A DNA stretch of 64,000 bases, taken from positions 232,642 through 296,641 of the forward strand of contig DAORAL010000001.1 of NCBI GenBank assembly GCA_035344155.1, in the 5' to 3' direction. Within the stretch, counting starts at the first letter, position 1. Each line of letters starts with the position of its first letter. The notes under the pieces were generated by a model. It was not told the origin of the DNA. It worked only from the letters and a program-made list of their open reading frames with translations, and did not search any database. The stretch is from UBA1845 sp002338715. Its GTDB lineage: Bacteria > Planctomycetota > Phycisphaerae > UBA1845. Below are positions 17,979 to 26,441 of the stretch, piece after piece. A program made the translations under genes and the position numbers.

Positions 17979-20633
17979 ATGAGTGAAGCAGCGAAACATC
18001 CAGGCCCGATCGAGACGACTCCGGTTCCATCCAGCGACCCTGCGCCGAGCGATGCAGCAAAGCCGCCAGCAAAGGGAAACGCGGCTGACTATGACGAAAG
18101 TCAAATCACGGTGTTGGAAGGGTTGGCGGCTGTCCGCAAACGCCCCGCGATGTACATCGGTGGAACGGGGACGAACGGTCTTCACCATTTGATTTACGAG
18201 CTTGTCGACAACGCGATCGACGAAGCGATGGCTGGCTTCTGCACGAAGATTCTGGTGAAGCTCAATGCCGACGGAAGTTGTACGGTTGTCGACAATGGCC
18301 GCGGCATTCCCGTCGGCGCGATGAAACATGAAAACCCGCTGCTCAACGGAAAACCGGCGCTTGAGGTGGTGATGACCGTGTTGCACTCGGGCGGAAAGTT
18401 CGATCAGAGTGCGTACAAGGTTTCGGGTGGTCTGCACGGCGTCGGCGTCAGCGTGGTCAACGCCCTGGCCGAGTGGATGGAAGTGACCGTCGAGCGCGAG
18501 GGCAAAGTCCATTCGATGCGGTTTGAACGGGGTGATGTCGCCCGCGAGCTTTCGGTGGTTGGCGAAACGTCCAAGAGTGGAACCCGCATCGAGTTTGCAC
18601 CCGATCCGCAGATTTTCCCCGAGATTGTGTTCAAGCTCGATACGTTGGGTGTGCGGCTTCGCGAGTTGGCGTACCTGAATGAAGGCCTGAGCATCGAGGT
18701 TCTGGACGAGACTTCCGGTAAGGAGATGTCGTTCTGTTTTGACGATGGTATCAAGCAGTTCGTGAGGCACCTGGCTGGCGGGGCTGATCCGATTCATCGC
18801 GACGTGATCAAGCTCAAAGCCGAAGATCCGGAGCAGGGTTTGGCTTGCGAGATCGCCCTGCAATACTCGGACAGTTACAACGAAAACATTCTCGCGTTCG
18901 CCAACAACATCAAGAACATCGATGGCGGTATGCACATGTCGGCGTTCAAGAGTGCGCTGACGCGGGTGGCCAACAACTACGCGAAAAAGAATAACCTGGT
19001 GAAGGGTTCGGTGATCCCGTCCGGTGATGACTGGCGCGAAGGATTGACGGCTGTCATCAGCGTGAAGGTGCCGAATCCGCAGTTCGAATCGCAGACCAAG
19101 GTGCGTTTGCTCAACCCGGAAGTTGAGACGTTTGTGCAGCAGACGGTCAACGAACAGCTTCGCAATTTCCTTGAAGAGAACCCAGCCGACGCGAAGAAAA
19201 TCGTGCAGCGCGGGGTGAATGCGGCGCAGGCACGAGAAGCCGCGCGGAAGGCCCGCGATCTTGCCCGTAAGAGCGTGATGAGCACGGGTGGTTTGCCCGG
19301 AAAACTCTGGGATTGCAGCTCGAAGAGTGCGGAAGGCACCGAGATTTATCTCGTCGAGGGTGATTCTGCCGGCGGTAGCGCCAAGCAGGGGCGCGATTCG
19401 CGAACGCAGGCGATCCTGCCGCTTAAGGGTAAAATCTTAAACGTCGAAAAGGCGCGCATTGACAAGATGCTGTCGCACGACGAAATCGCGCACATCATCA
19501 AGGCGATGGGCTGCGGTATCGGTAAAGATGAATTCGACGTGGCCAAGCGGCGCTACGACAAGCTGATCATCATGACGGACGCCGACGTTGACGGCAGCCA
19601 CATTCGCACGCTGCTGTTAACGTTTTTGTTCCGACACATGCGGCCTTTGATTGAAGAAGGGCGCGTGTACATCGCTCAGCCGCCGCTGTATTTGCTCAAG
19701 CGCGGTAAGAAAGAGCAGTACGTTCTTAACGAGGCGGTGATGAACGGCATGCTCACCGATCTTGGGTTGGATGAGACGACGCTATTGATTCGCGATATCT
19801 CGGGCGGTGATGGTTCGGAGCGCGAGATTCAGGGCGACGAACTGCGAAAACTGCTCGAAATCCTCGATGGAATCGACCAGCACCGCCAGTTCCTCGAGCG
19901 CCGCGGCATCGATTTTAAGACGATCGTTCAGGATCACCGAAGTGAAACGGGTCAACTGCCCGCGATCTTCGCCGAGATTCATAGCGAAGATGATGCGGTC
20001 GCCGAGCGGCGTTTCTTCCACGATGAAGCCGCGTTGACCGCCTATCGCAACGAACTGGCACAGAAAGTGGAACGTGTTGATCTGTTCGAAGCGCGGCACA
20101 TCGCGGTCGCCCGTTCAAACAATGGCGAAGAAGAGGGTGAAGCGCTTTCGGAAACGTACATCGTTCGACATGAGCTTTCGGAATGTCGCGTCTTGGATTC
20201 GCTGATCAAACGATTGAGCGAGATGCAGATCGACATTGCCGATTACTTCGCATCGCGCGAGCAGTTGGTGACCGGTGAATTGACGCCGGCGCGGTACTTG
20301 CTGAAGCAGGGGGAACATGCTCCCAACGAACTCGATAATCTTGCCGACGTGTTGGCTGGCGTTCGTCGTCTGGGCAGCAGCGGAATTTCACTCAAACGCT
20401 TCAAGGGTCTGGGTGAGATGAATGCGGAGGAACTGTGGGAAACCACCATGGATCGTTCCAAGCGAACGCTGCGCCGCGTGACCATCACCGACGATCCCGA
20501 CGATGCCGAGCAGTTGGCGCTCGATGCCCAGGAAGCCGACCGCATGTTCCACGTGCTGATGGGTGACAGCGTCGAAGAGCGTCGCCGCTTCATCGAAGAG
20601 AACGCCATCAACGCGCAGAATCTCGACGTCTAA
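17979..20633 (+). CDS. gyrB: DNA gyrase subunit B
   Basis: ATPase and Toprim subunit of gyrase, which introduces negative supercoils. About 884 residues from the ATG at 17979. GHKL region: LVDNAIDEAMAG, DNGRGIPVG and GGLHGVGVSVVNALAEWM. Toprim: EGDSAGGSAKQGRDSRTQAI and MTDADVDGSHIRTLLLTF. The C-terminal GyrB domain holds FKGLGEMNAEELWETTMD. It is longer than most GyrB proteins because of an insertion of roughly 170 residues between the Toprim core and the C-terminal domain, similar in position to the insert of E. coli GyrB. The N-terminus has a 45-residue Pro/Ala-rich extension. gyrA is not in the window. ParE is a weaker alternative; location favours GyrB. Confidence 0.95.
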   Translation: MSEAAKHPGPIETTPVPSSDPAPSDAAKPPAKGNAADYDESQITVLEGLAAVRKRPAMYIGGTGTNGLHHLIYELVDNAIDEAMAGFCTKILVKLNADGSCTVVDNGRGIPVGAMKHENPLLNGKPALEVVMTVLHSGGKFDQSAYKVSGGLHGVGVSVVNALAEWMEVTVEREGKVHSMRFERGDVARELSVVGETSKSGTRIEFAPDPQIFPEIVFKLDTLGVRLRELAYLNEGLSIEVLDETSGKEMSFCFDDGIKQFVRHLAGGADPIHRDVIKLKAEDPEQGLACEIALQYSDSYNENILAFANNIKNIDGGMHMSAFKSALTRVANNYAKKNNLVKGSVIPSGDDWREGLTAVISVKVPNPQFESQTKVRLLNPEVETFVQQTVNEQLRNFLEENPADAKKIVQRGVNAAQAREAARKARDLARKSVMSTGGLPGKLWDCSSKSAEGTEIYLVEGDSAGGSAKQGRDSRTQAILPLKGKILNVEKARIDKMLSHDEIAHIIKAMGCGIGKDEFDVAKRRYDKLIIMTDADVDGSHIRTLLLTFLFRHMRPLIEEGRVYIAQPPLYLLKRGKKEQYVLNEAVMNGMLTDLGLDETTLLIRDISGGDGSEREIQGDELRKLLEILDGIDQHRQFLERRGIDFKTIVQDHRSETGQLPAIFAEIHSEDDAVAERRFFHDEAALTAYRNELAQKVERVDLFEARHIAVARSNNGEEEGEALSETYIVRHELSECRVLDSLIKRLSEMQIDIADYFASREQLVTGELTPARYLLKQGEHAPNELDNLADVLAGVRRLGSSGISLKRFKGLGEMNAEELWETTMDRSKRTLRRVTITDDPDDAEQLALDAQEADRMFHVLMGDSVEERRRFIEENAINAQNLDV

Positions 20634-21045
20634 GTTAACCCCACCGTCACAGTTTGGGGTGATTCGCGTCGATCTTACTTACCCCCATTCGGGAGTTTTT
20701 CACCGGCGCATTGGCCTGCTGGCGGCTGTTGTTTGCGCCGAATTCACTGAGTCTCGCCACCTCCCAAACGCACGATCGGCGCGGTTCCCATAACTTGTGA
20801 GAATAGCGTTAAGCTTCTGTTATTGATTATCTTACAATCAATTCCGATTGCCATTTGCCTCGGCCCAATCCGTGGTTATCATACGGATGGAAGAAGCGTC
20901 AGGACGGCTGTCCGGGGGGATAGCCGCGGGGAAGAAGCTCCCATCATCTCGATGCTCAAGTTGGGCTTCAATCCTCTTGCATCTCTGCCGCCTCGTTTGG
21001 CTCTTCGCGAATTCAGGCAATCTGCGCGAGTAGGGGAACTGGGGT
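20634..21045. other. Intergenic region after gyrB, nothing recognised
   Basis: 412 bp between gyrB and the isochorismatase-fold gene. A weak inverted repeat (CCCCA...TTGGGG) follows gyrB without a T tract. Reading both strands gave only short frames without recognisable domains. The promoter of the next gene is presumably here. Confidence 0.5.
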
Positions 21046-21906
21046 ATGGGATCGAATATCAAAGGGCGTCAATTGCCCTGTGTGTTGATGGATGTCAACA
21101 CGCAGAATGACTTTCTGCGGGCTGATGGTGCGTGTCCGGTTGCTGGTCGCGAGGATCTGATTCGGTCCTTGCGGCGCATGGTGGCGTGGGCGAAGCGGAA
21201 TCATGCCCCGGTCATTTCTTCGGTGGATTGTCATCGCGATCGCGAAGTTCGATTCACCCGCTTACCCCCGCATTGCATCGATGGGACGCCTGGCCAACAG
21301 AAAATCGATTTCACCTTGTTCGGCAGTTACGTCAAAGTTGAGGGCGATAACACTTTGGTCGTTCCGATCGATCTGTTTCGAAATCATCAGCAGGTCATTT
21401 TCAGAAAACGCACAACCGATTTTCTCGCGAATCCAAAAGCCGACCGATTCATCAGCAGTTTGCCGGCGACGAATTATGTTGTTTACGGTTTGGGTATTGA
21501 AGGATCGGTCAAGTCGATTGCGCTCGGTCTGCTTGCGCGGCATAAGCATGTGACGGTTGTTGTCGATGCGTGTGGTAGCTGGTGCGCGTCGGATGCGGAA
21601 CAGGCGCTGCGCTTGATGGATGCCAAGGGCATTGAGTTGACGACGGTGGATCAGTTTGTCGCCAACCAGTTGCCTCGCCCGATTCGTTACCCGAGGGTTC
21701 GCATCGGACAAGTCTCACTTCGCAACGGCATGTATGCGTCGCTCGTTCGTCCGCCGGCAATGGTTGACGAAAACGGCGAGAAAATCGTTGTCCCGAAGAC
21801 GAATGGCCAAAAGCTCAATGGAAAATCGAACGGGAAAGCGGGGGGAACTTCAACTCGGACTGATAGCGCCAGCGTCAAGACCAATGGCCGACCCGCCCGC
21901 AGCTAG
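21046..21906 (+). CDS. Isochorismatase-fold (cysteine hydrolase superfamily) protein lacking the usual cysteine
   Basis: 286 residues with a Rossmann-like isochorismatase fold: LMDVNTQNDFLRADGA (the acidic residue of the triad, Asp15), SSVDCHRDREV, FRKRTTDFLANPKAD (the lysine position) and YVVYGLGIEGSVKSIALGLL, where the nucleophilic Cys of G-x-x-T-x-x-C-V is replaced by Ser (GIEGSVKS). The C-terminal 50 residues are low complexity (K, N, G, S, T). Family enzymes include nicotinamidases and amidohydrolases. The substitution suggests that this one is a non-catalytic or differently acting member. It is not in an operon with any recognisable nicotinamide gene. Confidence 0.72.
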   Translation: MGSNIKGRQLPCVLMDVNTQNDFLRADGACPVAGREDLIRSLRRMVAWAKRNHAPVISSVDCHRDREVRFTRLPPHCIDGTPGQQKIDFTLFGSYVKVEGDNTLVVPIDLFRNHQQVIFRKRTTDFLANPKADRFISSLPATNYVVYGLGIEGSVKSIALGLLARHKHVTVVVDACGSWCASDAEQALRLMDAKGIELTTVDQFVANQLPRPIRYPRVRIGQVSLRNGMYASLVRPPAMVDENGEKIVVPKTNGQKLNGKSNGKAGGTSTRTDSASVKTNGRPARS

Positions 21907-22147
21907 CGAGCGCGGATCATAAACCCCAACCACACTCCATTCGACAGCAAATCGCGGTATCGTTGCGCGCGGGATTTTGATTGGTGGGGCCAGCGACATG
22001 CCAAACGTGCGATTGCAGTTGGGGCGAGCAGGCACGTTGACGCTGCCGGCAAACGCAGAAATCGCCGCACAAACGGGCGTCTTGCCCCACGATTTCGGAC
22101 CGATATACTAGGCGATTCTGCAGGGCGATCTTCGCAAGCGCCCAGCT

Positions 22148-22221
22148 GGCTGCGTGCCCAAGTGGACTAAGGGGGCGGATTGCAAATCCGTTATTCGTCG
22201 GTTCGAATCCGACCGCAGCCT
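22148..22221 (+). tRNA. tRNA-Cys (anticodon GCA)
   Basis: Folds as a 74-nt cloverleaf. The acceptor stem GGCTGCG pairs with CGCAGCC. The anticodon stem GCGGA/TCCGT closes a 7-base loop TTGCAAA with anticodon GCA. The T arm GTCGG-TTCGAAT-CCGAC is perfect. The discriminator base is T, the usual identity element for cysteine tRNA. No CCA is encoded. It is a single tRNA, not in an rRNA operon. Confidence 0.95.
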
Positions 22222-22331
22222 TGCTATTTTTTGCCCGCCTGAATCAGTCTGAATGACTCCAACACAGCACGCATGCGAATTCCATCAAACGGTCATGCCG
22301 CAACTTGATTGCCAGGCAACACAGTAGATAC

Positions 22332-22363
22332 AAAAAAAGGAGGCGCGATTTGAACGCGCCTCC
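22332..22363 (-). terminator. Terminator for the nine-haem cytochrome gene
   Basis: A perfect 9-bp stem, GGAGGCGCG at 22339-22347 with CGCGCCTCC at 22355-22363, followed on the minus strand by seven Ts (22332-22338). It lies about 24 bp downstream of the stop at 22387. Confidence 0.85.
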
Positions 22364-22386
22364 CTTGTTTCTTGATTGACCTACGC

Positions 22387-24984
22387 TTATTCGGATTTGA
22401 GTTCGTTCAATGCGTCGATTGATGCATCGAGGAATCCGAACACGAACGACGGGTTGTGGGCGGCTTTGCTGCCGTCGTTGTTGGCGAGGTTCCAGTTCCA
22501 ACCGGCTTTGACGAGTCGTTCGTCCGCAAAATCATAAAGCGGACCAAGTTCGACATTGCCTGGGCCCACCACGGTCACGCTCGACATGCTGATCGGTCCG
22601 ACCACCATTGAACCCGGAAGGGTCACGGTGATGGCCTGCTGACCGTGGCTTTCACCAAACTCGATGTTTGAAATCGGTGTGGCGGCTGTGACGGTGGCTT
22701 CTCCGCCGAGGTCGATGGAGTTGCCCGCAAGTTCCTGCTGCGAGATCAGGTTGAGAATCGCTTCTTCGACCAGGAGTTTGAGTTGATCGCTCGTGGCGTT
22801 GAATGCGATCTCAAGGTTTTCGCTGGTCGGGATCTCGGTGTGGCACGCGGCGCAAACGTTCTTGGATGCAAAGAACGTATGGTTGGTGCCGCCGAGGTTG
22901 TATGACAGCACGTCTGGCGGAGGCGTTTCAATCATGTGGCATGCGACGCACGTGTCTTCGACGAACGAGTGCGGGCCACGAATTCCCACTTCGACGAGGA
23001 ACGCGTTTTCGCCCATAAGGACGTCGGCTTGTGCCGAACCGTGCGGAGCGCGGGCGGCTTCTGACGTCATGGCGAACTGTTCGAAGTTATCGTCGTTACG
23101 CAGTCCGCGGCGTGAGTTGTGGCAGGTCATGCAGAGTGCGCCGCGTCCGGCGCCGAACACCTGGAAGCCGGCGATAAGGGGCGGCGTATCGCCTGAAATG
23201 CGAACGGTCGCGTTGGTTTCGCTGCCACTGACGGTGCCGATGTTGTGCGGATCGTGGCAGACCACGCAGGTTTGCGGTTCGGTCTCGTCGGCGGTCCATG
23301 TGACTTCGATGTTGTCCAGTGGATCGGTATTAGGATCGTCATCCAGCAGGATCGGCAGCCAGGCGAGGAACCCGTTGGCTGTGTGGCAGCGTGCGCAGTT
23401 TCCATTTTCGCCTTCATCGATGGCCAACTCATAGTTGGCGTGACCGCTGAGTTGCCACTGCTGGAATCGTGCGTGACGCAGCGGTTCACCGTGACAGGTT
23501 GCGCAGACATTTGACGACAGGCTGAACCTCGGTTCGCCCTGCGTATGCGCGCCGCCTGCCCTTTGCGGACCGTGACAGCTTTCGCACTGGACGTTGCCCA
23601 TCTGGGCGGTGGCTGGGAACTCATCGACGACGCGGTCCCAGTTGTCGCCTGGATTTGCGAATAAGCCGGCGGCGAGGAAGTCTTCGTAGTCGGCAGCTTC
23701 ATCGATGCCACCATTGTCGGCCCGCAGGTCGTAACCAACGGTGTGACACACGAAGCACTGCTCGCCGTAGTGATCGTTGGTGTCGAGGCTGTCGGAGAAG
23801 ATCATCGCGTGGCCGGTGCGCGCCCAGGGCGTGAATCGGTCCGGGGCGATGCCATCGTTGTGGCAGACGGTGCAGTTGGCTGCGACAGGCAGACCGTCGG
23901 CATCCTGACCGGTGATGACGCCTTCCCACGTGCCGGCATAGATTTCCATGACGACATCTTCATCCATGTCACCGGTCATGTTGGTCACGGTGACGCGATA
24001 TAAGCCAGCAACGTCTGGCGTGAAGTATGGTTCGCGCGAGGTTGCGTCGACGAGCGTAGCCGACGATCCGGGCGGAGTGGACATGGACCAATCATATGAA
24101 TCCTGCATCTTACCGCTGAGGAGGACGGGAACTTCGACGGGGACGTTGCGGATACCGAGCGCGGGTCGCCAAGGCAGTTCGGCATGGATGTCGACGTTCT
24201 CGGTGATTTCGCCGGATGACGTCTGGACGGTCAGCGTCAAAGTGACGTGTCCGGTTTCTTCGATCGCGAATGGATTCGGCGCGACCACCTGGAATCGATC
24301 GGGTAGCCCACCGGGGAATTCTTCGGCGTCGGGCAATGGGACGTTCTCTGGAAGTTGGGCGGCAGTGATCGGCGGCTCGCGGAGCACCTTCATCAACTCG
24401 GCTTTGTAGGTGGCTGCGTCGGGCAGGGTCACCATGGCCGTATCGGTGTTACCGCCGGAAATCGAAACTTCAACGCTGTTCGATTGGCTCCACGAATAGC
24501 CTTGCACGGTTGTCGATCCGTCGAGCACTTCGACGGCGGCTTCGATGGTGAGGGTTTCACCTGGCTCGGCAGTTCCGTCGGTGGAAGTCACGATCTTGAC
24601 GGCTTGTGCTGGCGAGAGGGATGCGTTGACAGTGACAGTTTCGCCGCCGTTGACCGCAACGGAGCGCTCGGTAGACGTAAAGAAATCATTTTCAAAGGTA
24701 ACGGTGTAGACGCCAGCCGGTACGTCGGCAGTGTATGCACCGGTGTCGTCGGTCGTGACCTGTGCGCTGTCGCCGATGATGACCTTTGCGCCGACGAGCG
24801 CGGCATCGGTGGCGTCATTGGTCACGGTACCCTTGATGGTGGCGCTGCCATCGCCGCTTCCACCACCGCCATTGGGCGGTGCAAGGCCATCGCACCCGAC
24901 CTCAACGATCGCGCCGACAAGAAGTAAGCCGACCGCGCAAGCCAATCGTGTGCGGTTCATCAGATTTCGAGGGGTCATGTCCAT
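22387..24984 (-). CDS. Nine-haem c-type cytochrome with N-terminal carboxypeptidase-regulatory-like domain
   Basis: 865 residues, exported. Residues 1-31 are a signal peptide ending VGC, a possible but weak lipobox. Residues 47-122 form a CarboxypepD-reg-like beta sandwich (SATIKGTVTNDATDAALVGAKV). Ig/cadherin-like repeats follow to about 350. From 371 to 715 there are nine CxxCH haem motifs (at 371, 410, 467, 494, 530, 573, 618, 679 and 711), and a C-terminal tail with SH/TH residues. It is probably a periplasmic or surface electron carrier. The motif density and the repeated HxxH/GH patterns match multihaem cytochromes of planctomycetes, but no redox partner is adjacent. Confidence 0.88.
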   Translation of the reverse strand: MDMTPRNLMNRTRLACAVGLLLVGAIVEVGCDGLAPPNGGGGSGDGSATIKGTVTNDATDAALVGAKVIIGDSAQVTTDDTGAYTADVPAGVYTVTFENDFFTSTERSVAVNGGETVTVNASLSPAQAVKIVTSTDGTAEPGETLTIEAAVEVLDGSTTVQGYSWSQSNSVEVSISGGNTDTAMVTLPDAATYKAELMKVLREPPITAAQLPENVPLPDAEEFPGGLPDRFQVVAPNPFAIEETGHVTLTLTVQTSSGEITENVDIHAELPWRPALGIRNVPVEVPVLLSGKMQDSYDWSMSTPPGSSATLVDATSREPYFTPDVAGLYRVTVTNMTGDMDEDVVMEIYAGTWEGVITGQDADGLPVAANCTVCHNDGIAPDRFTPWARTGHAMIFSDSLDTNDHYGEQCFVCHTVGYDLRADNGGIDEAADYEDFLAAGLFANPGDNWDRVVDEFPATAQMGNVQCESCHGPQRAGGAHTQGEPRFSLSSNVCATCHGEPLRHARFQQWQLSGHANYELAIDEGENGNCARCHTANGFLAWLPILLDDDPNTDPLDNIEVTWTADETEPQTCVVCHDPHNIGTVSGSETNATVRISGDTPPLIAGFQVFGAGRGALCMTCHNSRRGLRNDDNFEQFAMTSEAARAPHGSAQADVLMGENAFLVEVGIRGPHSFVEDTCVACHMIETPPPDVLSYNLGGTNHTFFASKNVCAACHTEIPTSENLEIAFNATSDQLKLLVEEAILNLISQQELAGNSIDLGGEATVTAATPISNIEFGESHGQQAITVTLPGSMVVGPISMSSVTVVGPGNVELGPLYDFADERLVKAGWNWNLANNDGSKAAHNPSFVFGFLDASIDALNELKSE

Positions 24985-25327
24985 TGTCCTTTCATAATGC
25001 CCATGGCGAATTGTGTCATTTGGCGCACCGACGAGGTTTTTTCATCCGGTGACACGATGGAATTCACATGGCGCCTTGGCCAACCGACGCTCGGTTGTTT
25101 AACGGGGCGTCAAGTTTAATTGGAAACCTAAGTCCATAAATAGCAGCAAATTATATGGCTCTCGGCTCAGCGTCCGCCGCATTTTGAATGCCGCGTCGCC
25201 TGTGCGATCCACGTGCGATCGCACCCAAGCCCATCTATCAGGGTGCAATTGGCGGACCGAATCTTTGTGTTAGAAATTCTTCGACCGCGGTTGTCAAAAG
25301 GAAAATTGCCAACAGCCGGCGCAGTGA
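24985..25327. other. Intergenic region upstream of the nine-haem cytochrome
   Basis: 343 bp between two minus-strand genes; presumably holds the promoter of the cytochrome gene. AT-rich near 25100-25165. No hairpin, repeat or gene recognised. Confidence 0.45.
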
Positions 25328-26344
25328 TCATTCAAACCCGTGCGGAACAAAGCGACGGGGGACGAACATGCGGATGGCTTGTTGGCGTGGCCGCATGATG
25401 ACGTGCTGGGCGGTGATCTCGGTGAGGATACCGTCGTCGGTCAGGTGGTAAAGCAGCTCTTCATCGGTGGCGGATTGCGTTGGCGCGTGATCGGCGAAGG
25501 CGCTCGACAGGTTGTCGAAACGCCGGCAAGTGGTTTGGTAGAGGGCGTCGCTTGGGCTGGGGGCTTGGCGCGAATCGCGCGGTTTATCTTCAAACAGACG
25601 GTAATTGTTGGTTGTGACGAGCGGTTTGTCGCCATCGGGTGTGCGGGCGACGCAGCGGGTGGGCGTGCGCTCGAGGACGATGCGCTGGTGGTTTTCGGTG
25701 CCGATGACCGTCAGCAGACAGGGGGAGGCCAGTGTCTGCTTGGTGAGCATCTCGACCGCGTGATCGAATCCGGTGGCGTCGTCGAAGACTTTGCGAAGGT
25801 ATAGCAGCACAGGGTAGCCGGTCTTGCGCGTGCCTTCCGAACACGTGACGGCATTGAGGGCGACGGCGAAACCTTTGGAACTCATCGCGGTGACGATGCC
25901 AACGGTCCCGGGCCAACCTGCATTGGCGAAGTCGAGTTTGCCTTTGCGGTTCATGTAGATGAGTGCGCTGGTTTGCGCGAGGATGTCTTCGGGAAAGAAG
26001 TCCATGTTGCGCGCGAGCACGGGGCCATCGGAAGTTGCCAACGCCAACGTCGAGCAGCCGAAGATCGTCATGACCAGGTCATAGGTCAGGTTGGCCAGCG
26101 TCACACTTCGCCAGTCGGAACCGATGCGGTCAGCCAGCGCGACAAACTCCGAATGAAACCGCCCGCGCGTAAGCAGCCGCACACCATCGGCAAGATAACG
26201 AGCACCGGCTGGCACCTCAGCCATGATCGCAGAAAGCAACCGAGCCCCGCGATCCAACTCCGATTGCGTCACGTTGCTATACCGCTTGCGCATGGGGAGA
26301 TCGAGGTCGATCGAGAAGGATGGGCATTCGACGTAGGGCGTCAT
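25328..26344 (-). CDS. Linear amide C-N hydrolase (acid ceramidase/NAAA-like Ntn hydrolase)
   Basis: 338 residues. The probable N-terminal nucleophile region is TIFGCSTLALATSDGPVLARNMDFFPED, with the catalytic cysteine (GCST, about residue 96) followed by R-x-M-D-F, a typical arrangement in the acid ceramidase, NAAA and choloylglycine hydrolase group. This implies autocatalytic cleavage before Cys. Further conserved parts are WPGTVGIVTAMSSKGFAVALNAV and, near residue 245, TTNNYR. The substrate is unknown (N-acyl amide, ceramide or beta-lactam-like amide). No signal peptide is evident, which differs from many secreted acylases. A clear RBS is not visible. Confidence 0.72.
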   Translation of the reverse strand: MTPYVECPSFSIDLDLPMRKRYSNVTQSELDRGARLLSAIMAEVPAGARYLADGVRLLTRGRFHSEFVALADRIGSDWRSVTLANLTYDLVMTIFGCSTLALATSDGPVLARNMDFFPEDILAQTSALIYMNRKGKLDFANAGWPGTVGIVTAMSSKGFAVALNAVTCSEGTRKTGYPVLLYLRKVFDDATGFDHAVEMLTKQTLASPCLLTVIGTENHQRIVLERTPTRCVARTPDGDKPLVTTNNYRLFEDKPRDSRQAPSPSDALYQTTCRRFDNLSSAFADHAPTQSATDEELLYHLTDDGILTEITAQHVIMRPRQQAIRMFVPRRFVPHGFE

Positions 26345-26441
26345 TTTCGCGAATACTCTGGTTACGAATTTGAGTGAACATCATGGTCCAGATTAGACTA
26401 TTACCATCGTTGATTCAATTGTCCCAAAAGGAGCAGAGGAG

